A program made the translations under genes and the position numbers. DNA of 64,000 nucleotides from Acidobacteriota bacterium (lineage in GTDB: Bacteria > Acidobacteriota > Terriglobia > Terriglobales > Acidobacteriaceae): assembly GCA_013289765.1 (NCBI GenBank), contig JABCZI010000005.1, forward strand, positions 186,001-250,000, in the 5' to 3' direction. The notes under the pieces are model-generated. The model saw nothing but the letters and a program-made list of their open reading frames with translations, had not been told where the DNA came from and did not search any database. Of the stretch, positions 52,591-62,210 are shown piece after piece. The stretch's first letter is position 1. Every line of letters begins with the position of its first letter.

Positions 52591-55512
52591 CTAAATTTTC
52601 CGCTGCCCGCCCCACACAGGGTCGCCCTTCTGCGGAGCGCGATTGATCGCTTCCACCAGCAATCGTCGCAAGCGGTAGCGGCTTTCCAAATCGGTGCTAA
52701 CAATCTCAAATCCCACTTCATTCACGCGGGCTCGGCGCAACAGCACGTGCGCCCGGATTTTTGAACGCATGCCCACAGATATTTCCAGGTCAGCTTCGCT
52801 GCCGATACGCAGGTTGTCTTCCTTCGTGCCCATGCCTCCGCCCAGGCTCAACTCGCGGATCAGAATTCTAGATTTCCCCCATGAACTTCCAATTGTCGCG
52901 GCGACTGCCCGCGAGAGCACCATCCGTTCGTAACGCCGTTGCCGGACCCAAGGGCACGCGGGCGCAGTATCGAGCGGGGCGATTGCCAGTTCCGCCGGTT
53001 CGATGCCGCTATCGGAAAGAATTTGACTGCTGTATCGTGGATCGGTTTTGGAGAGAGATTGCGCAGCCGCTATCCGCAACTCGCGATGATGAATCCATCC
53101 AAATGTCTTTTTCGCCTCGATAATCTCACGCAGGAGCGATAGTGATTCTGTGTCCCGCAGCCTCCCCAGCGACTCAATGGCTTTCAGTTGCACAAAAGGC
53201 GAACGTGAAGCCGCTTCTCCCGGCTTACCCATCGCGAGCAGCGGGGGCGCGGCGGTGAGATCGCCACTCATTCCAATTTCATCGATCGCCTCGGGGAGTA
53301 CCACCGAATCCAGCACCTCCGCCAGTTCCAGCAGCGTGCGCCCACGATCGATCGCCGCTCCATATGCGATTTGACGAACCACAATGTCGTGATAGAAGCG
53401 GTTCCATTCCGGCAGGCGCAAGGGCAACAGTTCCAGCAGGGTTCCCACATCGAGCCGGCTCAAAATACCGACCACGGCCGAGGCTTGGCGTGGCTGCCCG
53501 GTGCGCAGTATTTCTCGCAGCTGCGCCAAAGCGGGACTGCCCATCTCTTTTACCAGCTCGACCATGCGGTCGCATTCATCCCGCCGCATGCAGCGGAAGA
53601 ACCGGTCGGCCAGGTGTTCTGCGCCGGTTTGCGCTGTGCGGCGCAAAACTACCAGCAGATCGGCCGGGATTTTCTCTTCGCGCAGTGCATCCTCAATAAA
53701 TTCTGGAATACGGTTTTCGACGCCCACCCGGGGACGCAAGTCATTCACTAATACCGGACGCTGTTGTTGTAGCATCTCGATACCAGCGCAAACTGCGTTG
53801 ACCGCCTGGTAATTTTTCGCTTCGCTGGCCTCCTGGCTCAGCCGCACGAACGCCGCACTCAGCAGGCTTTGCAACTCAGGATCCTTCTCCACACACAGTT
53901 GATCGGTCACTTTGCGGATGGCTCCGCCCATCGATTCGCCGCCCAATCGGGAGTACAAGTCTGCCAGTTGGCTCAATCCAATGGCCGTCTTGCGCCGGGA
54001 TTCTGTATCCTTTGTGCCCAAGCAACTAGCGTAGTTATCCAGAATTTCCGCCGAGATCTTTTTATCGTCGCGATCCAACAGCACTTCAACGAACTGTCGA
54101 AGGTTGCGGGGTGGCACGCAGGGAGCTTCGTTCGAAAGAAGGACGGTCTTTTTTCCGGACTCCGGCACTTCGGCCCAGAACATCCGGTCAAGCATGTCGG
54201 CGTGTGACTCCACCAGGATGCCCGCCTTGTTCATTTTGTCTTCTTGCAGTTTCAGAATCTGGCGCAACGAGTCCATCTGACGGCTCATGTGCTCCATCAT
54301 CTGATGTACGGCATTCACTTTCACTTCGCCCTTGGAATACCGTTCGAGGGCAAAGCGAATGGCCATGTGCTCGGCCGCTTTCATCAGGAGGGGGGTGTCT
54401 TCTTCTTGTTTCTGAGAGGTTGCCTGAGCAGCCAGACTTCCCAGCAATTGTTGTAGATTCAGCCGCGTATTGGGATCGGTCTGACCTACTTCGTTCTGCA
54501 GAGCTTCGGTACCAGCATTTGGATCGCCTTGCGCTTGCCCAAACCGGGTTAGCAAACGAATTGCCTGGATTACTTCTGCTTCCTGCAGCGGGACCACGCC
54601 GCCTTCCCATGCCGGCGCCGTTCCTGTCGCTCCGCTCGTTGCCTTTGCCGATCCTGGCGCAGGCCCCGCAATCCAGTGGCCCGGGCCGTTTGGAACACTG
54701 CCGAACGGAACCTCTGAGCCGCCGCTTTGGCCGCTGACTCCGGAGTTGGCTCCTTCCGCAGCCGCGATTAGCTGCAAGAGTTTTTGCGGATCATTCAACC
54801 ATTGCTTGAATTCCGGACCCAACGTTTGCGCCGCAATCTGCGCTGCCACGTTGATGTCTCCGGTCATTGGGTCGGCTGCCACAAACTTTACTTCATTAAT
54901 TTTGATCGTGCTCTTCTTGTTCCCGCTACTGAGGGCTTCTTTGATTTGCTTAGCCACATCTTGCGCTTTGGAGCCGGCGAGCGTGAAAGCGCGCACCAGA
55001 CGGGTGAAATCTTCGATGGTCACATCTTTTGAAAAGTGCAGGCTGGCCAGGCCGGCCGTGCTCAAGAGTTGTCCAAAGCTGCGCTCTACCTGTCCGGTTT
55101 CGAGCGGAACTCCATCCAGCAACAGCATGTTGTCGGAAACGCCAAGCAGGAATCCGCCGTCCCCGGCGATCGGTAGACCTTGCTGCAATTCCTTCCACGC
55201 GACTTCAAACTGCGCTTCCGTACGCTTATGATCGTAGCCATACATCCGCGCGTACTTAATGAGGATGTTCAGGCTATGTACGAAGGCGCGTGCCGAAGCC
55301 GCGCGGTTGGCGTGAAATGTGGTGGCGTTGTAGATAAGGGTCTCCTCAAGTCGCGAGGTCGGGCGCAAGCCCACAGAAAGGTTAAATCCCCCCGGTAAGC
55401 TCTGCACGTTACGTAGGTAACGGCGAATCGCGACGGATCCCTTCGCTGCTGCCTGTGATGCATGAGATCTTGTCTTTGAGCTTTTGGGACATCTTTTTCT
55501 CCGTCCCACCAA
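52591..55512 (-). CDS. HEAT-repeat protein with C-terminal PilZ domain
   Basis: 973 residues if read from the TTG at 55512. The start is uncertain: the best ribosome site (GGAG six bases before ATG 55492) begins a different 27-codon frame. Residues about 75-200 show a conserved opening (SARAFVHSLNILIKYARMYGYDHKRTEAQFEVAWKEL); the middle is Gly/Ser-rich. The 610-860 part has HEAT-like helix pairs (LDSVVLPEAIDEIGMSGD, LKAIESLGRLRDTESLSLLREII). Residues about 875-965 are PilZ-like (RYERMVLSRAV..., LIRELSLGGGMGT, EVGFEIVSTD). PilZ domains often bind c-di-GMP, but the RxxxR motif is not clear. Confidence 0.75.
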   Translation of the reverse strand: MVGRRKRCPKSSKTRSHASQAAAKGSVAIRRYLRNVQSLPGGFNLSVGLRPTSRLEETLIYNATTFHANRAASARAFVHSLNILIKYARMYGYDHKRTEAQFEVAWKELQQGLPIAGDGGFLLGVSDNMLLLDGVPLETGQVERSFGQLLSTAGLASLHFSKDVTIEDFTRLVRAFTLAGSKAQDVAKQIKEALSSGNKKSTIKINEVKFVAADPMTGDINVAAQIAAQTLGPEFKQWLNDPQKLLQLIAAAEGANSGVSGQSGGSEVPFGSVPNGPGHWIAGPAPGSAKATSGATGTAPAWEGGVVPLQEAEVIQAIRLLTRFGQAQGDPNAGTEALQNEVGQTDPNTRLNLQQLLGSLAAQATSQKQEEDTPLLMKAAEHMAIRFALERYSKGEVKVNAVHQMMEHMSRQMDSLRQILKLQEDKMNKAGILVESHADMLDRMFWAEVPESGKKTVLLSNEAPCVPPRNLRQFVEVLLDRDDKKISAEILDNYASCLGTKDTESRRKTAIGLSQLADLYSRLGGESMGGAIRKVTDQLCVEKDPELQSLLSAAFVRLSQEASEAKNYQAVNAVCAGIEMLQQQRPVLVNDLRPRVGVENRIPEFIEDALREEKIPADLLVVLRRTAQTGAEHLADRFFRCMRRDECDRMVELVKEMGSPALAQLREILRTGQPRQASAVVGILSRLDVGTLLELLPLRLPEWNRFYHDIVVRQIAYGAAIDRGRTLLELAEVLDSVVLPEAIDEIGMSGDLTAAPPLLAMGKPGEAASRSPFVQLKAIESLGRLRDTESLSLLREIIEAKKTFGWIHHRELRIAAAQSLSKTDPRYSSQILSDSGIEPAELAIAPLDTAPACPWVRQRRYERMVLSRAVAATIGSSWGKSRILIRELSLGGGMGTKEDNLRIGSEADLEISVGMRSKIRAHVLLRRARVNEVGFEIVSTDLESRYRLRRLLVEAINRAPQKGDPVWGGQRKI

Positions 55513-55527
55513 ATCGCCAGCCGTTTG

Positions 55528-56397
55528 TCAGGGTTTGACGTTAGCCTTCGCGCCCCGTTCGATTGCCAACAGAAGGTCGGCGGATGGGAATCTTTCCTTC
55601 ATGGCGTTAATGAAGCTATCCGGATCTTTGGCTTTTTTGAGTTCTTCTTCAAAAGCCAATAAATAGTTTTCCGTAAAATCCACGGCGGTACTCGCGTCAA
55701 GGGCAGCTCCGACCTTGCTGTGCCCAGGGATAACAACCGAAGGTTTTAATTCTCTGATTTTCTGCAATGAGTTCAGCCATTTCCCTCTAGCCTTGCTATC
55801 CGTTTCTGCGGTGTAGACGTGCATGTCGTTGAACAAAACATCGCCGGCAATGAGAATTCTCGGTCCAGGAATCCAAAGCATCGTGTTTTCATCGGTGTCG
55901 CCTTGGATGTTTTTAGGGACCTCTATTTGTGAGCCCTCAAATTCAATAAAGTTGCCGTCGAATTTGTCGATCGGAACAACGTGAGAGCTTGCACCTGAGC
56001 CCAAGATCGTTTTCCATTTATCTATTTTCTGTTGGTAGACCTTGTTGATTCGGTCTACTACGGAGGAATTCGCAATAATCCTCACTCTCGGGTACGCCTC
56101 CTTAAAAACCTCCAGCCCAAGAAAATGATCGGCGTGCTCATGGGTAATGTAGATAATAGATAGTGGCTTTTTAGTCCCCTTGATTTCCTGCAATACTCTT
56201 TCAGCACTGGTTTTTGTTAACTGCGCATCGACCAACATCACTTCATGTGTTCCCTCGATGATGACGGAGTTAGTCCAAAACTGATCGTCGGGGGACGTGA
56301 ACACCTTCATAGAAAATCCGTGCTGACCACCCCCAAATGCAGATGGGCACGAAATCAGAAGACTGATCACCGCTGAACAAACCGCAAGACGCTCCAT
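55528..56397 (-). CDS. Secreted MBL-fold metallohydrolase
   Basis: 289 residues. Signal peptide MERLAVCSAVISLLISCPSAFG. Metallo-beta-lactamase zinc motif THEHADHFLGLE (His86, His88, Asp90, His91), then WIPGPRILIAGDVLFNDMHVYTAE and VIPGHSKVG, the later metal ligands. It lacks a clear active-site subtype; beta-lactamase, lactonase and other hydrolase roles are possible. Followed on the same strand after 15 bases by the HEAT/PilZ gene. Confidence 0.85.
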   Translation of the reverse strand: MERLAVCSAVISLLISCPSAFGGGQHGFSMKVFTSPDDQFWTNSVIIEGTHEVMLVDAQLTKTSAERVLQEIKGTKKPLSIIYITHEHADHFLGLEVFKEAYPRVRIIANSSVVDRINKVYQQKIDKWKTILGSGASSHVVPIDKFDGNFIEFEGSQIEVPKNIQGDTDENTMLWIPGPRILIAGDVLFNDMHVYTAETDSKARGKWLNSLQKIRELKPSVVIPGHSKVGAALDASTAVDFTENYLLAFEEELKKAKDPDSFINAMKERFPSADLLLAIERGAKANVKP

Positions 56398-56499
56398 AAA
56401 ATCCTCCTATCTTGACCCTTCGCCGGGCCGCGTGGTTCTCGCCCGGTCATCAAGGCAGTCACTTCCCCAACTTGACCTGTCCACCTGCCCGCAGCATTA

Positions 56500-57573
56500 C
56501 TACTTTTGAGGCGAAGGTGCGCGCTCGTCCCATCGATCGTTAAATATCACTGGCACCCAGCTATACCCGCTTCCTTCCTTGCGCAAGCGACCTAAGGCAG
56601 GAAAAGGCATATGTGGACCCGCGATCAGAACATCCTCTCGCGCGAGTTCAGCCAGCAATTGATTTCGCGTCGCCGCAGCCGCAGTCTGGTCGATGTCGAA
56701 GACCGCCGTAACCTCGGGATGCGGCAACTGAACGCGCTGTGCATGGACGACGTCGCCCCAAAACAGGACTTTTTGTCCCTTTGACGAGAATTCATATCCG
56801 GTATGTCCCGGGGTATGACCAGGCAGCGGGACGACTTGCATGCCGTCGACGATTGCCTCGGAACCACTGAACGTGTGCCACTTACCGGCCTCGATGTACG
56901 GCGCTGCGATGGCTTGCGCACTCCGGAAGAACGGTTGCACTTCCTTCGGCGCCTTTGCAGCTATTTCCGGCGACAACCAGAAGCTGCTTTCGGCCTTCGC
57001 GACATACACCTCGGCATTTGGAAAGACGCGCTTTCCGTCCTGAGTGGTCAGGCCGCCGACGTGATCGGAATGGAGGTGCGTGAGCAAGACGATATCAACT
57101 TCTTCGGGGGTGTAGCCCGCGCTGCGGAGGCTGTCGACCAGGCGCCCCAGTGCTCCGCCGCCCCACCAGGTGCCGGCACCCGCATCGACGAGGACCAGTT
57201 GCGTGCCGGTGTTGACTAGGAAGCCCTCGTCAGAAACATCCAGCATGTGCGGATCTTCGTGCAGTGCCTCTGCAACACCATCCATCGTCGCCTTCGTTCC
57301 GTTCAGCCAGTGCGGATCGAATACGCCGTGACCATCGAATAGGGCCGTCACTTCGAGGTCGCCGACTTTCATTCGGTAGAAGCCCGGCGCCTGATCGTGA
57401 TGCTGGGCTGCGGCAGCCAGAGCTGCGTTCGGACCGACAACAAAGCTGGCCAGCGCTATCAAGAGAGCGGCGGCGATGCGCATCGAATTTCTCTTGAACG
57501 CGTTTGTACTCCTAACAAGTGGTGAACTCATAGCTTTGCCTTCGTTTATCCAGACTGGGAACGAGTTGCTCAT
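56500..57573 (-). CDS. Exported MBL-fold hydrolase, quorum-quenching lactonase-like
   Basis: Start ATG 57573 with AGGAGA upstream; 357 residues (a shorter start at 57483 is possible and would place the signal peptide at the very N terminus). Hydrophobic signal MRIAAALLIALASFVVG. MBL zinc site LLTHLHSDHVGG (residues 166-171 for HLHSDH), then PLPGHTPGHTGYEFSSKGQKVLFWGDVVHAQ and IAGPHMPFPALGRL. The HxHxDH arrangement and GHTPGH motif match lactonase-like members; substrate unknown. Divergent from the TetR gene. Confidence 0.85.
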   Translation of the reverse strand: MSNSFPVWINEGKAMSSPLVRSTNAFKRNSMRIAAALLIALASFVVGPNAALAAAAQHHDQAPGFYRMKVGDLEVTALFDGHGVFDPHWLNGTKATMDGVAEALHEDPHMLDVSDEGFLVNTGTQLVLVDAGAGTWWGGGALGRLVDSLRSAGYTPEEVDIVLLTHLHSDHVGGLTTQDGKRVFPNAEVYVAKAESSFWLSPEIAAKAPKEVQPFFRSAQAIAAPYIEAGKWHTFSGSEAIVDGMQVVPLPGHTPGHTGYEFSSKGQKVLFWGDVVHAQRVQLPHPEVTAVFDIDQTAAAATRNQLLAELAREDVLIAGPHMPFPALGRLRKEGSGYSWVPVIFNDRWDERAPSPQK

Positions 57574-57862
57574 TGCTTCTCCTATGCTTTTGAGATATTG
57601 ATCTACGCCTTCACTCCATGAGATTATGACCATACTCCACAAGTCGCAAAGTATTTTGGAGCCTTCAGTGTTAATGCCATTCAGTGCCATTAACTGGCCA
57701 AGAATGAAGATTGTGCACCTAGAAAGAAGCGGGTCGCATCTAGGTAACGTAGATTACGAGAATACGCTCGCCGTTGTTGCTGCCCCTGGCAGGAGACATG
57801 ACGAGGAAGTGAGGGCAGATTGGAGCGAACCCGGCACGTTCGGGAAGAAGTGGGGATGACAG

Positions 57863-58435
57863 ATGGGTTATTCGAAGAGAGATAAGGCAGAGACACACAC
57901 TCGGATCGTGAGCGTTGCGGCCAAGAGGTTTCGCGAACTCGGTCTCGAAGGCATCGGCGTTGCCGATGTAATGAAGGAGGCCGGGGTTACGGTCGGTGGT
58001 TTTTACAAACATTTTGGTTCGCGCGATGAGCTGGTGGTTGAGGCGCTGGCCACCGCATTTCAAGACCTCGACCGCTGGGAGGAACACACTGACACACTAA
58101 CGAAACTTCTGGAGAATTATTTGTCCGAAGAACACCGGGATGCTCCGGGAACGGGCTGTGCCTTGGGCGCTTTGGTCGGTGATATGTCTCGGGCAAGTCG
58201 ATCGGCGAAGGCCGTGTATACGGCTCGACTCAAGCGCACGTTGGCATACTCGACGGGCTTGGTTCCGCCGAGTGGAACCTCTGATCGGCGCGCCCGTGCG
58301 ATTCTCATGATTAGCGCAATGCTAGGAGCGATCAACCTCTCGCGTGCCGTGTCAGACCCAAACCTTTCACGAGAGATTCTGCAGCAGACTCGTGATCAGT
58401 TAATCAATTTGAACAAAGCCGCGAAGATGCGCTGA
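57863..58435 (+). CDS. TetR/AcrR-family regulator
   Basis: 190 residues, start ATG 57863 with GGGGA six bases before. N-terminal HTH: HTRIVSVAAKRFRELGLEGIGVADVMKEAGVTVGGFYKHFGSRDELVVEAL, the usual TetR recognition helix VGGFYKHF. C-terminal helices end in INLSRAVSDPNLSREILQQTRDQL. Divergent from the lactonase-like gene, across a 289-base gap. Ligand unknown; probable targets are the neighbouring hydrolase and SDR genes. Confidence 0.9.
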   Translation: MGYSKRDKAETHTRIVSVAAKRFRELGLEGIGVADVMKEAGVTVGGFYKHFGSRDELVVEALATAFQDLDRWEEHTDTLTKLLENYLSEEHRDAPGTGCALGALVGDMSRASRSAKAVYTARLKRTLAYSTGLVPPSGTSDRRARAILMISAMLGAINLSRAVSDPNLSREILQQTRDQLINLNKAAKMR

Positions 58436-58567
58436 GACCGCTGGTGCGTCTCGGACCAGCGTCCTGTATAGATGCTTTCGATATGGGTTTCGAGTCGTAC
58501 CAGGCAATCCAATCCCTTCTGTGCCGCCGGTGACGATAGCGATGTTACCTTCGAGCTTTTTAGCCAT
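58436..58567 (-). pseudogene. Truncated short-chain dehydrogenase remnant
   Basis: From ATG 58567 the frame gives MAKKLEGNIAIVTGGTEGIGL, the canonical SDR start with the TGGxxGIG nucleotide loop, then unrelated residues and no Rossmann continuation; the frame is open to 58400, into the tetR 3' end. No catalytic Tyr-x-x-x-Lys. It is likely the 5' stub of an SDR deleted by a rearrangement near two intact SDR genes. Confidence 0.7.
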
Positions 58568-58611
58568 GGTTTTGTCCCTTGTTGCCGAGTTGTAAACTTC
58601 CGCACTCAGGC

Positions 58612-59037
58612 TCATTTGTAGGTCGGGAAAGTCTTTCCGAACATGGGCCGCTTGCTTATCGACTGTTCTTCCGTCGCTTCATCCTGAATAACGTCCCAAT
58701 GCTCGACAAGGATTCCGTTTTGAATGCGTACAATATCTGCGGCAATCCAGTTCGCAGGAGCACCAAAATCGCTGAATCGCCCATGCACGATCACGAACTC
58801 TCCCTCAGCCACCATCATTCCCGGTTCATACTTTAACGTTGGGGGAAGGCTCTTGATGAGATTGAACAGACCCTCACGACCGGGTGCGATATGAGCGCTG
58901 TGTTGAATATAGTCCGGCGACCAGAATCGTTCTGCGGCTGCATAGTCGCGCTTGTTGAAGAGCGTGTCGAATGCTGCTAAAACAAGTGCTTTATTTTTCG
59001 CTTTGATCTTTTCGCTCACCACTTCTTTTTGTGCCAT
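58612..59037 (-). CDS. SnoaL-like ester cyclase / NTF2-fold protein
   Basis: 141 residues, intact. Pattern KALVLAAFDTLFNKRDYAAAERFWSPDYIQHSAHIAPGREGLFNLIKSLPPTLKYE, then GEFVIVHGRFSDFG and ADIVRIQNGILVEHWDVIQDEA. The family is SnoaL-like polyketide-cyclase/NTF2. No signal peptide. Possibly in one unit with the SDR genes upstream on the minus strand. Confidence 0.85.
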   Translation of the reverse strand: MAQKEVVSEKIKAKNKALVLAAFDTLFNKRDYAAAERFWSPDYIQHSAHIAPGREGLFNLIKSLPPTLKYEPGMMVAEGEFVIVHGRFSDFGAPANWIAADIVRIQNGILVEHWDVIQDEATEEQSISKRPMFGKTFPTYK

Positions 59038-59095
59038 TTGCTGTCCCTCCTCTTCATCGAGGCAATTCCATCTGACGCGGACAAGCCGCGGTTAC

Positions 59096-59860
59096 TTAGC
59101 GCTTCGACCCACCGTCGACCGGAATAATCGCTCCCGTGATCCAGCGGGCTGCGTCTGACGCCAGGAACGCGACCACGTCCGCAACGTCTTCTGGTTTGCC
59201 GATTCGCTTCAGCGCTTGCATTCCGAGCGCTGCCTCCCGGCCTGCCTCGGTCTTGGTGAAATTCGACATGTCAGTGTCGATCACCCCTGGCGCGACTGCA
59301 TTTACGCGGATGCCGCGCGGCCCCAGGATGGCAGCCCAGTTTTTGACCAGAGTCTCTAACGCTCCTTTGGTCGAGGCGTAGGCCAGGATCGAAGGGTTGT
59401 CCAAACCGGGTTTCCCAACTACGGCGTGCGCCCCGAGCGAAGAGATCACAATGATGTTCGAGCCTTCACCGAGAACTGGCAGGAGTTGCTGCACCAGGAA
59501 AAATGGGCCCCGCACATTTGTTGCAAAGAGATTGTCAAAATCCTCTACCGTATGGTCCCTGATGGTTGCAGCCTTGCTGATTCCGGCGTTGGAAACGAGC
59601 ACATCCAATCGATCACCGACGATGGAGCGCACCTGTGTGGCTAGCAGCTCTGCGCCGTTTGGAGTTGCTAGATCCGCCGAGAGTGCACTGGCGAGTCCGC
59701 CTTCCGTTTGGATCTCGGAGACGAGAGATTCCGCTTCCCGCGCGGACCGACCGTAGTGAACCAGGACGTGCGCACCGGCCCTGGCAAGCGCCGCCGCTGT
59801 GGCGCGGCCAATTCCCCTTGATGCGCCCGTCACCAGCGCCGTTTTGTTGTGCTGAGCCAT
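59096..59860 (-). CDS. Short-chain dehydrogenase/reductase (SDR)
   Basis: 254 residues from ATG 59860. Rossmann motif LVTGASRGIGRATAAAL, NAG motif VLVSNAGIS, active site ISSLGAHAVVGKP..ILAYASTKGALETLVKNWA with Tyr and Lys in Y-x-x-x-K, and a C-terminal GGSKR end. Classical SDR, NADP(H) preference suggested by the Arg and Ser after the loop. Substrate unknown. Part of a minus-strand SDR pair. Confidence 0.92.
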   Translation of the reverse strand: MAQHNKTALVTGASRGIGRATAAALARAGAHVLVHYGRSAREAESLVSEIQTEGGLASALSADLATPNGAELLATQVRSIVGDRLDVLVSNAGISKAATIRDHTVEDFDNLFATNVRGPFFLVQQLLPVLGEGSNIIVISSLGAHAVVGKPGLDNPSILAYASTKGALETLVKNWAAILGPRGIRVNAVAPGVIDTDMSNFTKTEAGREAALGMQALKRIGKPEDVADVVAFLASDAARWITGAIIPVDGGSKR

Positions 59861-59917
59861 TCTCCCCGCCAACCACGGTTATTCACGAGAAGTCCCCATC
59901 TGGATGCCGAGCTTGAA

Positions 59918-60667
59918 TCACCCCGCGAGCATCCCTCCATCCACCGCCAGGGATGCACCCACGATGTAAGAGGCCTTGTCAGACGCAATGAACACGATGG
60001 CATTTGCAATCTCTTCAGGCATTCCCATGCGCTTGGTAGGAATGTGTGCCTCAAGGAAGTTTGCTTTATTTTCCTGCGTTTGCGCAAAGCGGTTGAACAT
60101 CCCTGTTTCCGTGGGACCAGGGCCAACGATGTTGACACGAACGCCTGTGCCGGCGAGTTCGATGGCCGCAGACTTCGTGATACCTTCCACAGCGTGCTTG
60201 CTGCCGACATACACTGCTGCAGTCGGGCCGCCGACCTTGCCGTACGAGGACGAGATGTTGACGATGCTGCCTTTGCCTTGCCGAAGCATGGCGCGAATCT
60301 CGTACTTCATGCTCAGAAGCACACCCAGCACATTCGTGTCGAAGATGGCTTGATAGCTCTCTGGGGTTACGTCGGCAGCCGAACCGGGAGTGCCAACGGT
60401 GCCAGCGTTATTGACGGCAATGTCGAGACGACCGAAACGAGCGATGATCTTGTCGACGAGGTTCTTAACTTCCTCTTCATGCCGCACGTCGGTGCGGACG
60501 AATTCAGCCTCGGTGCCGAGTTTGCGCAGTTCGATGGCTAGTTTCTGGCCTTCATCATCGTGTCGACCGGAAACAACGACTCGCGCTCCTTCATGCGCGA
60601 ACGCCAGGGCTGTGGCGCGACCGATTCCGGTCAGAGCGCCGGTAATCAAAACAACTGGTGAACTCAT
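59918..60667 (-). CDS. Short-chain dehydrogenase, glucose 1-dehydrogenase-like
   Basis: 249 residues. LITGALTGIGRATALAFAHEG loop, IAVNNAGTVG, catalytic segment ISSSYGKVGGPTAAVYVGSKHAVEGITKSAAIELA, and IVFIASDKASYIVGASLAVDGG. Typical of SDR glucose 1-dehydrogenase/3-oxoacyl reductase. Divergent from the LysR gene, 170 bases away, which may control it. Confidence 0.93.
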   Translation of the reverse strand: MSSPVVLITGALTGIGRATALAFAHEGARVVVSGRHDDEGQKLAIELRKLGTEAEFVRTDVRHEEEVKNLVDKIIARFGRLDIAVNNAGTVGTPGSAADVTPESYQAIFDTNVLGVLLSMKYEIRAMLRQGKGSIVNISSSYGKVGGPTAAVYVGSKHAVEGITKSAAIELAGTGVRVNIVGPGPTETGMFNRFAQTQENKANFLEAHIPTKRMGMPEEIANAIVFIASDKASYIVGASLAVDGGMLAG

Positions 60668-60837
60668 AGTTACTGCCTCCTTGATCGGGACCCATGCAGG
60701 TCAGGCATGACTGAACCCCAACGCTGTTTCGGGATAACTCAGATCACCTTGTTAGATCGTGAAGGGAAGTATTAGTAGCACGGTTGGAGCATACTTTGTT
60801 AGGCTGGCATCGATGCTTCCCAAGCATGGGAGGGGGA

Positions 60838-61761
60838 ATGGAATTACGACATCTTCGCTACTTCGTCGCGGTTGCCGACTCGGGAAACCTGACGGTGGCG
60901 GCACAGCGAATTCTGCACACGTCGCAACCTTCGTTGAGTCGGCAGATTCGGGATCTTGAGGATGAGGTAGGCGCCCAACTCTTGACACGTCGCGCTCGCG
61001 GTATCGAGCTGACGCCTGCAGGTAGAGCTTTTCTCGATCACGCCCGCGCGGTGCTATCGCAGGTTGAAGCGGCAGCCGCAGCTGCACGTCGGGTCGCCCA
61101 TCCCGCCAAGCCATGTTTCACCATGGGCTTTCTGACCGGACACGAATTGACCTGGATGCCCGAAGCCTTGCGGATCTTGCGCGACGAACTGCCGAACATC
61201 GACGTGATGATTTCGAGTCAATATTCCCCGCTGCTGGCTGACGGTCTTTCAAAAGGAAAAATCGATGCAGCTTTTCTTCGACGGGAAAAAGGAGCGCCAG
61301 AATTGGGGTTCCGTCTTCTCGTGAAAGAGCCTTTGATGGTGATCTTGCCTAGTGATCACCATCTCACTGCGCTCAAAGACATTAGTCCTAGCGATCTGGT
61401 AGGCGAGACATTCGTGATTGTTTCGGGCACAGCTCCTGTACTGCGAACCGTCATCAACAATTACATCAAGCGGTCCGGAGTCAACATCACGCCCGCTCAC
61501 GAGGCGGACAATGTCACTATGGGACTTTCCTTAATAGTGTCGACGCGCGGCGTAGGGCTGTTACCGGCTTACGTACAGAACTTTCTCCCTTCGTCAGTGA
61601 CGAGTCGCCCTTTGAAGGGATATACGCCAACTGTCGATCTGGTCCTCGGCTACAAAAAGTCGAACCAGTCTCCCATTCTGAAGCTCTTGCTTTCGAGACT
61701 GGACCAGTTGGTCGCTCGTGTCTCAAAGAGGACCCGCGAACACTCTGAGATGCGTCCGTAA
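60838..61761 (+). CDS. LysR-family transcriptional regulator
   Basis: 307 residues from ATG 60838 (GGGAGGGGGA immediately upstream); a longer TTG frame to 60784 is unlikely. HTH: MELRHLRYFVAVADSGNLTVAAQRILHTSQPSLSRQIRDLEDEVGAQLLTRRARGIELTPAG. C-terminal substrate-binding domain with TMGFLTGHELTWMPEAL and SLIVSTRGVGLLPAYV. Classical divergent LysR arrangement with the SDR gene. Confidence 0.95.
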   Translation: MELRHLRYFVAVADSGNLTVAAQRILHTSQPSLSRQIRDLEDEVGAQLLTRRARGIELTPAGRAFLDHARAVLSQVEAAAAAARRVAHPAKPCFTMGFLTGHELTWMPEALRILRDELPNIDVMISSQYSPLLADGLSKGKIDAAFLRREKGAPELGFRLLVKEPLMVILPSDHHLTALKDISPSDLVGETFVIVSGTAPVLRTVINNYIKRSGVNITPAHEADNVTMGLSLIVSTRGVGLLPAYVQNFLPSSVTSRPLKGYTPTVDLVLGYKKSNQSPILKLLLSRLDQLVARVSKRTREHSEMRP

Positions 61762-61960
61762 ATTTCGAATAAAAGTCGAGACGGGATTCAAAGGCCGATG
61801 AGGTAAGAGAAAGCAATGCGGGTGGATTGACGTGGGTAGCAACTTCTTACCTCTATTTCGTGAACCTACTGTCGAAGTAGAAGAACTCCGAACTTCATCG
61901 AATCCAGTTGCCAAGGGGCTTTAGCAGGAAGTCCGCCCGACCACAGCCAGCAATTCTTTT

Positions 61961-62000
61961 GAAAACAAAACGCCCCACGACTCTTTCGAGTCGTGGGACG
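61961..62000 (-). terminator. Intrinsic terminator, minus strand
   Basis: Stem of about 12 pairs (61971-62000, CGCCCCACGACTC with GAGTCGTGGGACG, one mismatch, loop TTTC), with a T-rich run (complement of GAAAACAAAA, 61961-61970) on the minus strand. It lies about 210 bases downstream of the Spy-like gene. The remainder of 61762-62210 has no gene that I can support. Confidence 0.8.
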
Positions 62001-62210
62001 CTTCGTTGAACAGCCCTCCCCCGAAGTCTGTTCAAGCAAATAGTAGGCTCCCTTTTGACGCCGGTAAATGGCACGCTCGTGGTGGACCGTAACACGACTA
62101 GGGTAAGTTGCTCACGCCCCAGGGCCAACGCGGTTCTTCATCGCAGCGAAATGTAAAAGTTAAAAGCCTGATGGATCGGCCCGATCTTAGATGTGTATCA
62201 GGGATGTATA

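Noticed and set aside
62190..62202. AGATGTGTAT, resembling the end of a Tn5 mosaic sequence (library adapter)
   Set aside because: Only ten bases match and the following bases differ, so chance is more likely.
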